From Lysobacterales bacterium (GTDB lineage: Bacteria; Pseudomonadota; Gammaproteobacteria; Xanthomonadales; Xanthomonadaceae), in the NCBI GenBank assembly GCA_014946745.1, contig JADCRD010000001.1, positions 1,054,001 through 1,118,000 on the forward strand: a stretch of DNA of 64,000 nucleotides, written 5' to 3'. Below are positions 36,062 through 45,407 of this stretch, in pieces. The position numbers and the translations under genes were made by a program. Position 1 is the stretch's first letter. Each line of letters begins with the position of its first letter. The notes beneath the pieces were generated by a model. The model was not told the DNA's origin. It did no database searches and saw only the letters and a list, made by a program, of their open reading frames with translations.

Positions 36062-36853
36062 TCACTCGCCGCCTGACAGCGCCTCCTTGTGGCGGAAACG
36101 ACACAGATCCCGGACCACGCAGCGCCCGCAGTCGGGCTTCTGCGCTCTGCACACGTAGCGGCCGTGAAGGATAAGCCAGTGATGGGCATCCATGAGGAAT
36201 TCCGTGGGCACCCGCTTCAACAGCGCGTCCTCGACCGCTCGCACATCCTTGCCCGGAGCGAGGCCGGTACGGTTGGCGACGCGGAAGATGTGGGTGTCGA
36301 CGGCCATCGCCGGCTGCCGGAACCAGGTGTTCAACACCACGTTGGCGGTCTTGCGGCCCACGCCCGGGAGCTGTTCCAGAGCCTCGCGTTCGCCGGGCAC
36401 CTCGCCGCCGTGGCGTTCCAGCAGAAGACGGCAGGTGGCGATCGTATTGGCGGCCTTGGCTTGGTACAGGCCAATCGTCGAGATCTGCTGGCGCAGGCCC
36501 TCTTCGCCCAGATCCAGCATGGCTTGGGGCGTGTTGGCGATTGCGAAGAGTTTGCGGGTGGCTTTGTTGACGCTGACGTCGGTGGCCTGGGCCGAGAGCA
36601 GCACCGCGATCAGCAGTTCGAACGCGGTGCTGTATTCAAGCTCGGTCTTCGGCTCGGGGTTCAGTTCGCGCAGGCGGCGGAAGAACTCGAAGCGTGCAGC
36701 GGGCGCCATCGGGCGGCTGGGCGGGGTCTCGGCGGTCTTGGGAAGGGCGGGCTTCTTTGCTGGCATCTTCGCCACTCGGGTCCTGCTGGGGCCGGTCGTG
36801 ATTTTCTTCGCGGCTGTTGCGCGGCGCTTCGTGCTCTTGGGGCGCAGAGTCAT
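36062..36853 (-). CDS. nth: Endonuclease III (DNA glycosylase/AP lyase)
   Basis: The product has up to 263 residues. It removes oxidised pyrimidines and cuts the strand in base-excision repair. The helix-hairpin-helix is L-P-G-V-G-R-K-T-A with catalytic Lys168, and Asp186 lies in V-D-T-H (matching E. coli Lys120 and Asp138). Four Cys at the end (C-R-A-Q-K-P-D-C-G-R-C and D-L-C) hold the iron-sulfur cluster. The first 48 residues are a basic, Lys/Arg/Pro-rich extension not present in E. coli; an ATG at 36709 would give the usual length and start (MAPAARFEFF). Both are possible. The gene follows rsxE, as in many gammaproteobacteria. Confidence 0.95.
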   Translation of the reverse strand: MTLRPKSTKRRATAAKKITTGPSRTRVAKMPAKKPALPKTAETPPSRPMAPAARFEFFRRLRELNPEPKTELEYSTAFELLIAVLLSAQATDVSVNKATRKLFAIANTPQAMLDLGEEGLRQQISTIGLYQAKAANTIATCRLLLERHGGEVPGEREALEQLPGVGRKTANVVLNTWFRQPAMAVDTHIFRVANRTGLAPGKDVRAVEDALLKRVPTEFLMDAHHWLILHGRYVCRAQKPDCGRCVVRDLCRFRHKEALSGGE

Positions 36854-36887
36854 GGGCGGTCGAGGAGTGGGGCGAGTGTGGGAGCTC

Positions 36888-36909
36888 AGGGTGGGCCAGG
36901 GCCCACCCT
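36888..36909. repeat. Palindrome AGGGTGGGCC-AG-GGCCCACCCT at the end of rsxE
   Basis: A 10-bp perfect stem with a 2-base loop. The rsxE stop codon lies on one edge of it. The same core (GGTGGGCC-AG-GGCCCACC) recurs at 55947-55964, so this is a dispersed REP-like family rather than a unique terminator. Confidence 0.75.
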
Positions 36910-37726
36910 ATGTGCGGTGGACTGGCGGTGAGAGCGGCCGCGTTCGTCGCTTGAGCCAGGCCTGGCGGGCAGCGATCAGCAGGCCGAGCAGGACGAAGGC
37001 GCCGGGTGGGAGTGCGGCGATCAGGAAGCGGTGTGCGCTGAACTCGAACTCCAGCCAAGACAGGCCGAGCAGGCGGCCGGCGTCGGCGAACAGGCTGCCC
37101 TGTCCGATCCCTTCGCGCAGCAGGCCGAGCAGCAGCAGCACGCCCAGAAACCCGAGCCCCATGGCGAAGCCGTCGAGGGCGGCGCGGGCGGGATCGGTGC
37201 GGCTGGCGAACGCCTCGGCGCGGCCGAGGATGGCGCAGTTGGTGACGATCAGCGGCAGGAAGATGCCCAGCACCGCATGCAGGGCCGGCAGGAAGGCATG
37301 CATGGCCAGCTCGATCGAGGTCACCACCGCGGCGATGACCATGACGAAGGCCGGGATGCGCACTTCGGCGCTCGTGAGCCGACGGATCATCGCGATCGCC
37401 GTATTGGTCGCGGTCAGCGCCAGCAGCGTGGCGAGGCCGAGGCCCAGCGCGTTGACCGCCGTACTGCTGACCGCCAGCAGCGGGCACAGGCCGAGTAACT
37501 GCACGAGGCCGACGTTCTGGCTCCACAGACCCGCTTCGAGCGTGGCGGAGACCTCGGCGCGATCGGGCAGGGTGAAGCCGGAAGGAGCAGCAGGCTCGGC
37601 GCCTGCCATCGCAGACGGCGCAGTGGCGGCTGCGGCCTGTGCGGAAGCGCCGGCCGCGGACGCCGCGCCCGCCGCTGCGATCGATGTGGCGGCGGCTGCG
37701 GCCTGTCCGGCTTCAGTCGGGCGCAT
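36908..37726 (-). CDS. rsxE: Electron transport complex subunit RsxE (RnfE)
   Basis: The product has 272 residues. The core from about residue 60 has six membrane helices with G-L-C-P-L-L-A-V-S near the start and I-V-T-N-C-A-I-L-G-R-A-E-A-F-A, both family hallmarks. The N-terminal 50 residues are an Ala-rich low-complexity extension. RsxE is part of the Rnf/Rsx complex, which couples electron flow between NADH and ferredoxin-type carriers to ion movement and in E. coli reduces SoxR. It overlaps rsxG by 14 bases. Confidence 0.93.
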   Translation of the reverse strand: MRPTEAGQAAAAATSIAAAGAASAAGASAQAAAATAPSAMAGAEPAAPSGFTLPDRAEVSATLEAGLWSQNVGLVQLLGLCPLLAVSSTAVNALGLGLATLLALTATNTAIAMIRRLTSAEVRIPAFVMVIAAVVTSIELAMHAFLPALHAVLGIFLPLIVTNCAILGRAEAFASRTDPARAALDGFAMGLGFLGVLLLLGLLREGIGQGSLFADAGRLLGLSWLEFEFSAHRFLIAALPPGAFVLLGLLIAARQAWLKRRTRPLSPPVHRT

Positions 37727-38375
37727 CGGGGGCGTCCTCGAAGTGGAGGCGTGCGCCTGGCTCGGCCGCCCAGATCGCCTCGCCGTGGCGCTGCAGAAAG
37801 GCGAGCGTGCGGCCAAGGCCGCGGGCGACCGCGCGCGGCGTGATGGTGGCGCCGCTGAAGCTGTCGAAGTCGCCGCCCTCGCGGCGCACGGTCCAGCGCT
37901 GCTGCGGCGTGTCGGCGAGGCCGCGGCCGTTGAAGCCCTCGATCCAGTCGCTGCGCTCGCGTTCGATCGGGTCGCCCAGGCCCGGCGTCTCGGCGTGGCG
38001 GGTGACGCGCGCGGCAATCACCGTACCCGCGGTGTCCACGCCCAGCAGCAGTTCGATGGCACCGCTATAGCCTTCGGGGGCGGTGGTTTCCATCGCCAGC
38101 GCGCTGGGCGCCTCGCCAAGGCGGCCGCGCCAGATCCGCACCGGCGTGTCGCGACCCAGCCACTGCGGAGCACGCACCAGCACCGAATCCTGGAGCGGAT
38201 CGTTGTTGTAGCGGGCGGGCGGCAGCACCGCCGCCAGCGCAGCACGCTCGGCGGCGGCGCGGGCTTCTTCGATGCGCTCGCGGGTCAGGCGCTCGACCAC
38301 GGTGAGCGCGCCAATCGCGATCAGCGCGCAGGCGCCCAGCAGCAGGGCCGCGCGGCGCAGGCCGGCCGGGTTCAT
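37713..38375 (-). CDS. rsxG: Electron transport complex subunit RsxG (RnfG)
   Basis: The product has 220 residues. One N-terminal membrane helix (residues about 8-26) anchors a periplasmic FMN-binding domain. FMN should be bound covalently to the Thr in S-G-A-T-I-T-P-R-A-V. Its start overlaps the stop of rsxD by ATGA. Confidence 0.94.
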   Translation of the reverse strand: MNPAGLRRAALLLGACALIAIGALTVVERLTRERIEEARAAAERAALAAVLPPARYNNDPLQDSVLVRAPQWLGRDTPVRIWRGRLGEAPSALAMETTAPEGYSGAIELLLGVDTAGTVIAARVTRHAETPGLGDPIERERSDWIEGFNGRGLADTPQQRWTVRREGGDFDSFSGATITPRAVARGLGRTLAFLQRHGEAIWAAEPGARLHFEDAPDAPD

Positions 38376-39403
38376 CGAGGTGCTCCGTACACCCGCGGCC
38401 GGGTGTAGCGGTCGATGAAGGGCGCGGCGCAGTTCATCAGCAGCACGGCGAATGCGATCGCATCCGGATAGCTGCCCCAGCGGCGGATGGCAAGCGTCAG
38501 CACGCCCACGCCGGCGCCGAAGATCAGCCGCCCGCGCGGGGTGCTGCAGCCCGAGACCGGGTCGGTGACGACGAAAAAGGCCGCCAGCACCAGCGCGCCC
38601 GAGAACACGTGCTGCAGCGGAAACGGATGCACGTCGGGCTCCATCGCCCAGAACGGCAGGCTGAGCAGGATCACGCTGCCCAGCGTCGCCACTGGCGTCT
38701 GCCAGGGGATCTTGCGGCGGATCAGCAGCCACAGGCCGCCGAGTGCGAAGAAGTTGGCGACCCACTCCCAGCCGCGGCCACCGAAGTCGCCGAAGCGCGG
38801 ATCGCTGCGGATCTCGACGAGCGTCTGGCCCTGGGCGGTGAGCTGGCGCACGGTGTCCAGCGGCGTGGCCATGCTGATCGCGTCCCAGCCTGTGCTGGGG
38901 GCGGCGCCGGTGAGAATGATGCGAAGGCTTTCGATGAGGCCCGGCGCTTCGCTGCCCAGGCCGCGCGGCGCCAGCCACTGGCTCAGCTCCAGCGGAAAGC
39001 TGACCAGCACCACCGCATAGCCGACCATGGCCGGATTGAACAGGTTGTAGCCCAAGCCGCCGTAGGCGTGCTTGGCCAGGCCAATGCCGACCGCCATGCC
39101 CAGCGCCGACACCCACCACGGCGCCAGCGGCGGCAGGCAGAGCGCGAACAGCACGGCCGCCAGCACGGCGCTGCCGTCACCCAGCGAGGGCATCAGCCTG
39201 CGCCCGCGCAGCCTCAGGCACAGCGCTTCAACGAACAGCGCGAAGAGCACGGCCAGGGCCATCTGCACCAACAGGCCGGGGCCGAAGAAGTAGACGTAGG
39301 CCAGCACGCCGGGGACGAGCGCGGCCAGCACCTCCAGCATTAGCGCGCGCACGCTGGCGCGCGGCGGCAGGTGCGGCGCGGGTGCGGTCTCGAAGGTTCT
39401 CAT
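38372..39403 (-). CDS. rsxD: Electron transport complex subunit RsxD (RnfD)
   Basis: The product has 343 residues and about nine membrane helices. The family motif around the flavin attachment is seen as D-A-I-S-M-A-T-P-L-D, and Y-N-L-F-N-P-A-M-V-G is also typical. I chose the ATG at 39403 (MRTFETAPAP) because it overlaps the rsxC stop as ATGA; an upstream extension exists but lies inside rsxC. Confidence 0.95.
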   Translation of the reverse strand: MRTFETAPAPHLPPRASVRALMLEVLAALVPGVLAYVYFFGPGLLVQMALAVLFALFVEALCLRLRGRRLMPSLGDGSAVLAAVLFALCLPPLAPWWVSALGMAVGIGLAKHAYGGLGYNLFNPAMVGYAVVLVSFPLELSQWLAPRGLGSEAPGLIESLRIILTGAAPSTGWDAISMATPLDTVRQLTAQGQTLVEIRSDPRFGDFGGRGWEWVANFFALGGLWLLIRRKIPWQTPVATLGSVILLSLPFWAMEPDVHPFPLQHVFSGALVLAAFFVVTDPVSGCSTPRGRLIFGAGVGVLTLAIRRWGSYPDAIAFAVLLMNCAAPFIDRYTRPRVYGAPR

Positions 39404-40929
39404 GGCGCTTCGTCCTCGCGCGCGGATTCGCCCGGCTCGAGCGCAGTGCGCGCCTTGGCCTTGGCGATGGCCGTCGCGATCGCCGCGCGACTGGCGGCCT
39501 GCTTGCCGGTCTCGGCGCGGCGCGCGGCCAGGGCCTCCTTCTCGCGCTCGAGCCTGAGTGCGCGGGCTTCGTAGCGCTCGCGTGCTTCCTTGGCGTCGAG
39601 GGCCTTGCCACGGGCCACACGCAGCCGCGTCTTGCCCTCGCGGAAGCCCTGCACCAAGGGGATGTGCGAAGGACAGGCAAGGTCGCAGAGCCCGCATTCG
39701 ATGCAGGCCTCAAGCGCGAGCCCCGCGGCGTCCTCGATCTCATCCGAACGCAGACTCTCATGCAGCAGCTGCGGCAGCAGGCGCGGCGGGCAGACCTCGG
39801 CGCAGTCGCCGCAGCGGATGCAGGCCAGAGCGCTCTCGACCGGTCGTGCGCTGGCCGCATCCAGCACCAGCACGCAGGTGCTGGCCTTGACGATGGGAAA
39901 GCCGTCGTCGGGCAGGCTCACGCCCATCATCCCGCCGCCCATCACCAGCCGCTGCGCGCGGTCGGTGTAGCCGCCGCTGGCCGCGATCACATCGGCAACG
40001 GGTGTTCCGAGCGCCACCCGCCAGTTGGCAGGCTCGACCACGCCGGGGCCGGTCACGCTGACGATGCGCTCGACCAGCGCTTCACCGTGCACCACCGCGC
40101 GCCAGGCGGCCGCGGCCGTGCCGACGTTGTGGACGACGATGCCGAGGTCCTGCGGCAGCCCGTCCTGCGGCACCTCGCGGCCGGTCAGCACTTCGATCAG
40201 CTGGCGCTCGCCGCCCTGCGGGTAGCGGGTCGGCACTTCGACCAGCTCCAGCACGCCCTCGTTGACCATCGCCAGGGCCGCGACAAGGGCCTCGCGCGCT
40301 GCCGTCATGCTGTCCTCGATGGCGACCCGCACGCGCTGCGCGCCGAGCACATGACGCAGCAGCAGGCCGCCGCGCAGCACGTCTTCCGCGCGCTCGGCGA
40401 GCAGGCGTTCGTCGCAGGCGATCCAGGGCTCGCACTCGGCGCCGTTCAAGATCAGCGTGTCGCAAGGCTGCAGGAGCTTGTCGGCGGTCGGAAACACCGC
40501 GCCGCCCAGACCGGCCACGCCCGCTTCGACGAGGCGTGCGCGCAGTTCGTCCGGGCTGCGCTCGGGCCAGTCTTCGATGGCGGCGAAGGGCAGGGCGTCG
40601 AGCGGGCTGTCGCTGTCCACGCGCAGCAGGATCGCGAGGTCGACCTCGCCCGGCGCATGCGGCAGTCCGCGCGCTTCGAGCGCTTCGATCACTCCGGCGG
40701 CAGGCGCGTTCAGGCAGGCGCCGCCGCTGTCCTCGGGCCGCGCCAGCACCTCGAAGCGGCGCACGCGCTGGCCGGGCACCACGCAGGGCGCAAGCCGGCC
40801 GCGCGCATGCATGCGCAGCGGCAGGCAGAGCAGCGCAGCCAAGGGGGCTGTTCGGATCGGCTCGATCGGCAGCCGGCCCTTGCGGCCGTCCAGCGGCAGC
40901 CCACCGTGGAAGCGGTAGAGCTGCGCCAT
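39400..40929 (-). CDS. rsxC: Electron transport complex subunit RsxC (RnfC)
   Basis: The product has 509 residues. It is the NADH- and FMN-binding cytoplasmic subunit. The N-terminal region carries G-G-A-V-F-P-T-A-D-K, and N-G-A-E-C-E-P is typical. Two 4Fe-4S motifs are seen as C-I-R-C-G-D-C-A-E-V-C-P and C-I-E-C-G-L-C-D-L-A-C-P. The C-terminal 80 residues are a charged helical tail, shorter than in E. coli. Normally rsxA and rsxB precede rsxC; here psd lies 3 bp upstream instead. Confidence 0.96.
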   Translation of the reverse strand: MAQLYRFHGGLPLDGRKGRLPIEPIRTAPLAALLCLPLRMHARGRLAPCVVPGQRVRRFEVLARPEDSGGACLNAPAAGVIEALEARGLPHAPGEVDLAILLRVDSDSPLDALPFAAIEDWPERSPDELRARLVEAGVAGLGGAVFPTADKLLQPCDTLILNGAECEPWIACDERLLAERAEDVLRGGLLLRHVLGAQRVRVAIEDSMTAAREALVAALAMVNEGVLELVEVPTRYPQGGERQLIEVLTGREVPQDGLPQDLGIVVHNVGTAAAAWRAVVHGEALVERIVSVTGPGVVEPANWRVALGTPVADVIAASGGYTDRAQRLVMGGGMMGVSLPDDGFPIVKASTCVLVLDAASARPVESALACIRCGDCAEVCPPRLLPQLLHESLRSDEIEDAAGLALEACIECGLCDLACPSHIPLVQGFREGKTRLRVARGKALDAKEARERYEARALRLEREKEALAARRAETGKQAASRAAIATAIAKAKARTALEPGESAREDEAP

Positions 40930-40932
40930 GGC

Positions 40933-41781
40933 TCAGGCGTCGCGCGCCCAGCCCAGCCGCTGGCCGACCCGCACGGGGTTCTCGGGGAACAGGCCGTCGT
41001 CGAGTTCAAAGCCCTGCTTGGGCAGGCAGACGATCACCGTCGAGCCCATGTTGAAGCGCGCCATTTCGGCGAAGCGCTCCAGCGTGATGTTCTTCGCGCG
41101 CAGGTCGCGGCGGACGATGCCCGAGCCGTAGGGCGGAATCTCGACCCCGCCCCAGACGGTTTCCACGCCCGAGACCAGCATGGCGCCGACCATCACCACT
41201 GCCATCGGCCCGCGATCGGTCTCGAAGCGGCAGACCAGGCGCTCGTTGCGGGCGAACAGGCGCGGGATGCCGGCCACCGCGAAGGGCGCGACGCTGAACA
41301 GACGGCCGGGGATGTGGACGGTCTCGATCAGTCGCCCGGCCCACGGCATGTGCGCCCGGTGGTAATCGCGCGGCGACAGGTAGACGGTGATGAACCAGCC
41401 GTCGGCGAACGGGGCTGCGGCCTCGTCGCTGCCGAGCAATTCGGCCGCGGTGAAGCTCTGGCCCTTGGCCTGGAAGATGCGCCCACGCTCGATCCGGCCG
41501 AGCTGGCTGATGCGGCCGTCGGCGGGCATCAGCAGAGTGTCGGCGGCGGGATCGGGCTGGCGCGCGCCGTCTTTCAGGCGGCGGGTGAAGAAGGCGTTGA
41601 AATGCGGGTAGTCGTCGAGCCTGGACGACTCGGCCTCTTCCCAGTTGACCGCGAAGCGCGTGCTGATCTGGCGGATCAGAAAGTTCTTCCAGGCGCGCAC
41701 GCGCAGGCGAGTCGCCCACATCACCAGACGCGACAGAAAGCGATGGGGCAGCAGGTACTGCAGCAGCAGCGAGGGTGACAT
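40933..41781 (-). CDS. psd: Phosphatidylserine decarboxylase proenzyme
   Basis: The product has 282 residues. It converts phosphatidylserine to phosphatidylethanolamine at the inner membrane. The self-cleavage site is M-G-S-T-V-I near the C-terminus (most family members have L-G-S-T), which yields the pyruvoyl cofactor. The catalytic motifs M-P-A-D-G and Y-H-R-A-H-M-P are present. I chose the ATG at 41781, which gives [18 protein letters not shown]. It lies 4 bp after sco1 and 3 bp before rsxC. Confidence 0.95.
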   Translation of the reverse strand: MSPSLLLQYLLPHRFLSRLVMWATRLRVRAWKNFLIRQISTRFAVNWEEAESSRLDDYPHFNAFFTRRLKDGARQPDPAADTLLMPADGRISQLGRIERGRIFQAKGQSFTAAELLGSDEAAAPFADGWFITVYLSPRDYHRAHMPWAGRLIETVHIPGRLFSVAPFAVAGIPRLFARNERLVCRFETDRGPMAVVMVGAMLVSGVETVWGGVEIPPYGSGIVRRDLRAKNITLERFAEMARFNMGSTVIVCLPKQGFELDDGLFPENPVRVGQRLGWARDA

Positions 41782-41785
41782 CCGC

Positions 41786-42394
41786 TCAGCTCTCCGCGAC
41801 GCGGTGGGCGGCCAGCGCGCGCAGGTCGGCGGCGATCTTGGCGGGATCGAGCGGCGGCCGCACCAGGCCGACCTGCAGACCCTCGGGGTTGATGATCGCC
41901 ACCGAAGCGCTGTGGTCGACCGTGTAGCCGCCGCCGTCCTGCGGGCTCTGCATGTAGACCATGCCGAGGCTGCGGGTGAAGGGCTGCAGGGCGCTGTGGT
42001 CGCCGGTGACGCCGCGCGCGGTCGCGTCGAAGTACTTGGCGTAGTCGCCGGCCAGCTTGGGGCTGTCGCGCTCGGGGTCGACGCTGACGAAAACGATCTG
42101 CGGGCGGTCGATCTCGGGCAGGTCCTCCATCGCCTTGCGCGCCTTGGCCAGGTCGGCAAGGGTCATGGGGCAGATGTCCGGGCAATGCGTGAAGCCGACG
42201 AACACGAGGCTCCAGCGGCCCTTCAAGTCAGCCTGGGTGAAGGCGCGGCCGTCCTCGGCGGTCAGGCTGAAGTCCGGGATCTGCTTGAACTGCGGATACA
42301 GCAGGCTGTTCTGCATCGGCGGCAGGTCGGCCGGCGCGAAGAAGCGCTGGCCAGCGTAGAGGCCGACGCCGGCGGCGAGCGCGGCGATCAGCAC
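41786..42394 (-). CDS. SCO1/SenC-family copper chaperone (start uncertain, possible frameshift)
   Basis: From a GTG at 42394 the product has 202 residues. One membrane helix is followed by a thioredoxin-like domain with the copper-binding F-T-H-C-P-D-I-C-P and the conserved His in V-D-H-S-A-S. SCO proteins deliver copper to the CuA site of cytochrome oxidase. The start is uncertain. The ATG at 42453 is out of frame by one base with the rest; one extra C in the C-rich run at about 42427-42438 would join them into MDTPSPRPAPASSGKLPV. That would place the helix at residues about 18-38 and looks more natural than the GTG start. Confidence 0.85.
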   Translation of the reverse strand: MLIAALAAGVGLYAGQRFFAPADLPPMQNSLLYPQFKQIPDFSLTAEDGRAFTQADLKGRWSLVFVGFTHCPDICPMTLADLAKARKAMEDLPEIDRPQIVFVSVDPERDSPKLAGDYAKYFDATARGVTGDHSALQPFTRSLGMVYMQSPQDGGGYTVDHSASVAIINPEGLQVGLVRPPLDPAKIAADLRALAAHRVAES

Positions 42395-42588
42395 GGCGAT
42401 GACGGGCAGCTTGCCGCTGCTGGCGGGGGCGGGGCGGGAGAGGGGGTATCCATGGCGGCGAAGTATACGGCGGCGGTGGGTAGGAGCCCTTTGGCGCTGA
42501 CCGCGCAGCGTGTTCGGGTGAGAGAACTCTCGCCCCTCATCCGTCTTCACTCTGCAAACGGGAAGCTGGGCCCCGTGGAGACAGAGCA

Positions 42589-45321
42589 ATGCCGGCAAGG
42601 CGGTGGCGGTGGATCGGTGGATGCGCGCTGGCCGTGGCGGTCGCGTGGCCAGGCCCGGGCGCGGCTTGGCCGATCGAGATCCAGGTGCACGGCGGTGTTC
42701 CTGAGCCTGGCATGGCGGCGCTGGGCAGCGGCGGCGTGCCGCTTGCGCGTGCGCAGCAGGTGTTCGAGCCGGGCGAACTCGAACTCGTCGACGCCGCCGG
42801 CGTCGCCGTGCCGATGCAGGCGCGCGTGCTGGCACGCTGGATGGCCGGGCGCACCGATTCGACCGCACCGATCCAGTGGCTGCACGTGCAGGCCGAGCCG
42901 CGCGGCGCCCAGCGGCTGTGGCTGCGACGCCGGGCCACGCCGGGGGAGTCGCCGCCGCCTACGCAGCGCCTGCGCGTCGTCGAGCAGGGCGGCGCCTATC
43001 TGGTCAGCACCGGTGCGGCTGAGTTCCTGGTCGATCCGGCGCAGGCAGCGCTGTTCAGCGAGGTGCGCAGCGCGCAGGGTGAAGTGCTGGCGCGCGGTCG
43101 ACCCAGCGCGATCGAACTTGCGGCCCCGGCAGGCCGCTATTCGCCGCAGTCGCTGCGCTTCGCCCGCATCGAGAGCGCCGGGCCGCTGGCGGTTTCGCTG
43201 CTGACCGAACAGCGGCTGGCCGTGCCGCCCCAAGGGGGCGGCGCACTCGTGCTGCGCCGCCACTACCGCTTCGAGGCCGGCTCGCCCACCGCGCGCGTCA
43301 ACCTCGCGCTGGCCTGGGAGGGCAGCCTGTGCGGGCGGGCGGATGAACTGGCCTGCAGTGCGGGCGTGAACGGACTGCGTGTGCTGGCGGCGCACGAGGG
43401 GCTGGTCGTCGAGCCCGCCGCGCAGCGCGTGCTGACCCAGGCCAGACGGGGTGACGCGGTGCATTCGAGTCGCGCGGACCAGGCCACCCGGCTGCTGCAG
43501 CGGCGGCGCGAGCAGCGCCTGCAGCCGAAGCGCTTCGCGCTCAGCGTGGACGGCAGCGAGGTGCAGAGCGGCACGGCGGCCGATGCGGCGGCCATGGCGG
43601 TGGTTTTCGCGCAGGCTTCGCTGGGCGCTGGCATCGAGCGCATCGACCTCAACGAGCCGCAGGGCCTGCAGTTCGATCCATCCGCGGGCGAGCTGCGTCT
43701 CGACTGGGTCGCCGCGCCGGGCGTGTGGCTGGGCAACCGCCAGGGCCTGCATGCGCAGGTGGCGGTGGCGGTGTTGCCCGGCGCCGGGGCGGCCGCCGCA
43801 GTGCAGGAGGCCGCGCTCGGCGCGCGCGTATCCGCTGCGCTGTCCGAGCCTGTGCTGCTGTGGCCTTCGGCCGCGCAGTTCGCCGCTTCGGGCGCGGTGC
43901 CGGAGTTTCCACTCGGCGCGCTGCCGCCTGCCTTCTCGGGCTTCGATGCCGCCGTCGATGCCGTCCTTGACCACACCCTGGCGCGGGTCGAGGCCGAGGG
44001 CCTGCACGGGCTGATGACGCATGGCCTGTGGCCGGGCTACTGGGGCACGCCGGCCGATCCGCCGATCGCTTGCGGCGGCGCCGACCCGACGCCTGCGGAG
44101 GCCTGGGACGACAGCTACTGGTGCGCCAGCTGGACCGACTACCACAACGTCGCCATCGTCCCTGCGCTGGCGGCGTTCCGGGCCGGGAATCCGGAGCGCT
44201 GGCGAACCTTTGCCGTGCCGGCGGCACGGCGGATGCTGCATACCCAGATCCTGCAGTGCGCCCCGGATGACCCGTGGTTCTACTGCGGGCAGGCGCCCTC
44301 GGGGGGCGGTGGCTACCGCGCGCACTTCAACAGCTCGCACGCCTACTTCGAGAACCTGCTGCTCTATTACTTCCTGAGCGCCGACCCCTGGGTGCCCGAG
44401 CGCCTGCTGCAGGGTGCCCGCCGCATGCGCGGCTATCTGTGCCCCGCGCGCTTCGGGTCTTCGCCTGGGCCGATGTGCGGGCCGAGCGAGCCTGGCACGG
44501 ATGCCTGGGTCCAGCTCAGCGATCGCGCCGCCAGCCAGTGGTACGAAGTGTTCCGCGTACTCGGTCAGAGCGTGGACCCGAGCTTTCTCGACGACTGGCG
44601 CGGCGGCCTCGCGCGCTGGCTGAGCCTGCACTACGCGCAGGGCCTTGACCCGCGCGGGGACACGCTCGGCGTGCTCGCGCCCTCGGGCGTCGGTGCGGGG
44701 CTGTCGATCCTCGCGCCCGGCCGCTACAGCAGTGCGCAGCTGTGGATGGCCTCTGGCTATGACTTTGAACAGCTCGCGCGCTTCGCCACGTCCGCGCCGG
44801 GAGTCGGCTTGGGTCAGCCTGCGCTGATGCCCGAGCAGGTGATCGAGGCCTGGGGGCGCACGCTCGCGCTGGCATCGCGCGTGGCGCCCGGTGGCGATGG
44901 CAGCGCCTCTGGCGTCTGGCCCAACGCGATCGCGTTCGAGTGGACCGGTGCCCGCATCGGCGGCCAGCTGCGCAGCCTTGCACCGTTCTGGCATCCGGCA
45001 TCGATGCCGCAGCCGTGTCTGGACGACTGCCTGTATCCCACCGGCAAGGCCTTCCTGAGCGCAGCGCTGGCGCGCGCGGCGCCCCTCTCCGGCGATCCCG
45101 CCCTGCATGCGCTGGCGCAGTCCCTGGTCGTGCACAGCCTCGATGCACTGGCAGCGCGCCCGCAGGTGCTCGGCAAGGAGACCGGTCTGCTGCTGACCCG
45201 TCTGCCGGCGGCCATCGCCGCCCTGCAGCCGCCGCGGCCCCCGCCTCCGCTGTTCGCCAGCGGCTTCGAGTCCGCGCTTGCCACCGCCGCGCCCGCCCTG
45301 CGCGCGCGCTCGAACCCGTGA
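42589..45321 (+). CDS. Large exported protein with GFE-type C-terminal tail, unknown function
   Basis: The product has 910 residues. Residues 1-26 are a signal peptide. About 27-470 is rich in beta strands (sugar-binding or Ig-like in appearance). About 480-880 is helical with many aromatic residues and motifs such as W-P-G-Y-W-G-T and Y-F-E-N-L-L-L-Y-Y, which resemble an alpha/alpha-barrel of the kind seen in polysaccharide lyases or glycosidases. Cys pairs in this half suggest disulfides. The C-terminus has P-L-F-A-S-G-F-E-S, a tail shared with two other exported proteins in this window. I do not recognise a named family; a carbohydrate-active function is only a suggestion. Confidence 0.75.
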   Translation: MPARRWRWIGGCALAVAVAWPGPGAAWPIEIQVHGGVPEPGMAALGSGGVPLARAQQVFEPGELELVDAAGVAVPMQARVLARWMAGRTDSTAPIQWLHVQAEPRGAQRLWLRRRATPGESPPPTQRLRVVEQGGAYLVSTGAAEFLVDPAQAALFSEVRSAQGEVLARGRPSAIELAAPAGRYSPQSLRFARIESAGPLAVSLLTEQRLAVPPQGGGALVLRRHYRFEAGSPTARVNLALAWEGSLCGRADELACSAGVNGLRVLAAHEGLVVEPAAQRVLTQARRGDAVHSSRADQATRLLQRRREQRLQPKRFALSVDGSEVQSGTAADAAAMAVVFAQASLGAGIERIDLNEPQGLQFDPSAGELRLDWVAAPGVWLGNRQGLHAQVAVAVLPGAGAAAAVQEAALGARVSAALSEPVLLWPSAAQFAASGAVPEFPLGALPPAFSGFDAAVDAVLDHTLARVEAEGLHGLMTHGLWPGYWGTPADPPIACGGADPTPAEAWDDSYWCASWTDYHNVAIVPALAAFRAGNPERWRTFAVPAARRMLHTQILQCAPDDPWFYCGQAPSGGGGYRAHFNSSHAYFENLLLYYFLSADPWVPERLLQGARRMRGYLCPARFGSSPGPMCGPSEPGTDAWVQLSDRAASQWYEVFRVLGQSVDPSFLDDWRGGLARWLSLHYAQGLDPRGDTLGVLAPSGVGAGLSILAPGRYSSAQLWMASGYDFEQLARFATSAPGVGLGQPALMPEQVIEAWGRTLALASRVAPGGDGSASGVWPNAIAFEWTGARIGGQLRSLAPFWHPASMPQPCLDDCLYPTGKAFLSAALARAAPLSGDPALHALAQSLVVHSLDALAARPQVLGKETGLLLTRLPAAIAALQPPRPPPPLFASGFESALATAAPALRARSNP

Positions 45322-45407
45322 GTCGATTCCGCCCGTCCCACGGGCAAGCACCGTCGGCGGCGCGTTGCGCTGCCGGCCTTCAACCCCGAGCCCCGAAGGA
45401 GTGTCCC

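Noticed and set aside
39382-41778. 798-codon plus-strand frame opposite rsxC and psd
   Set aside because: Shadow of two certain genes.
42478-42490. GTAGGAGC at 42479 as a second REP element
   Set aside because: The start motif is present but the expected palindrome does not follow; too weak to annotate.
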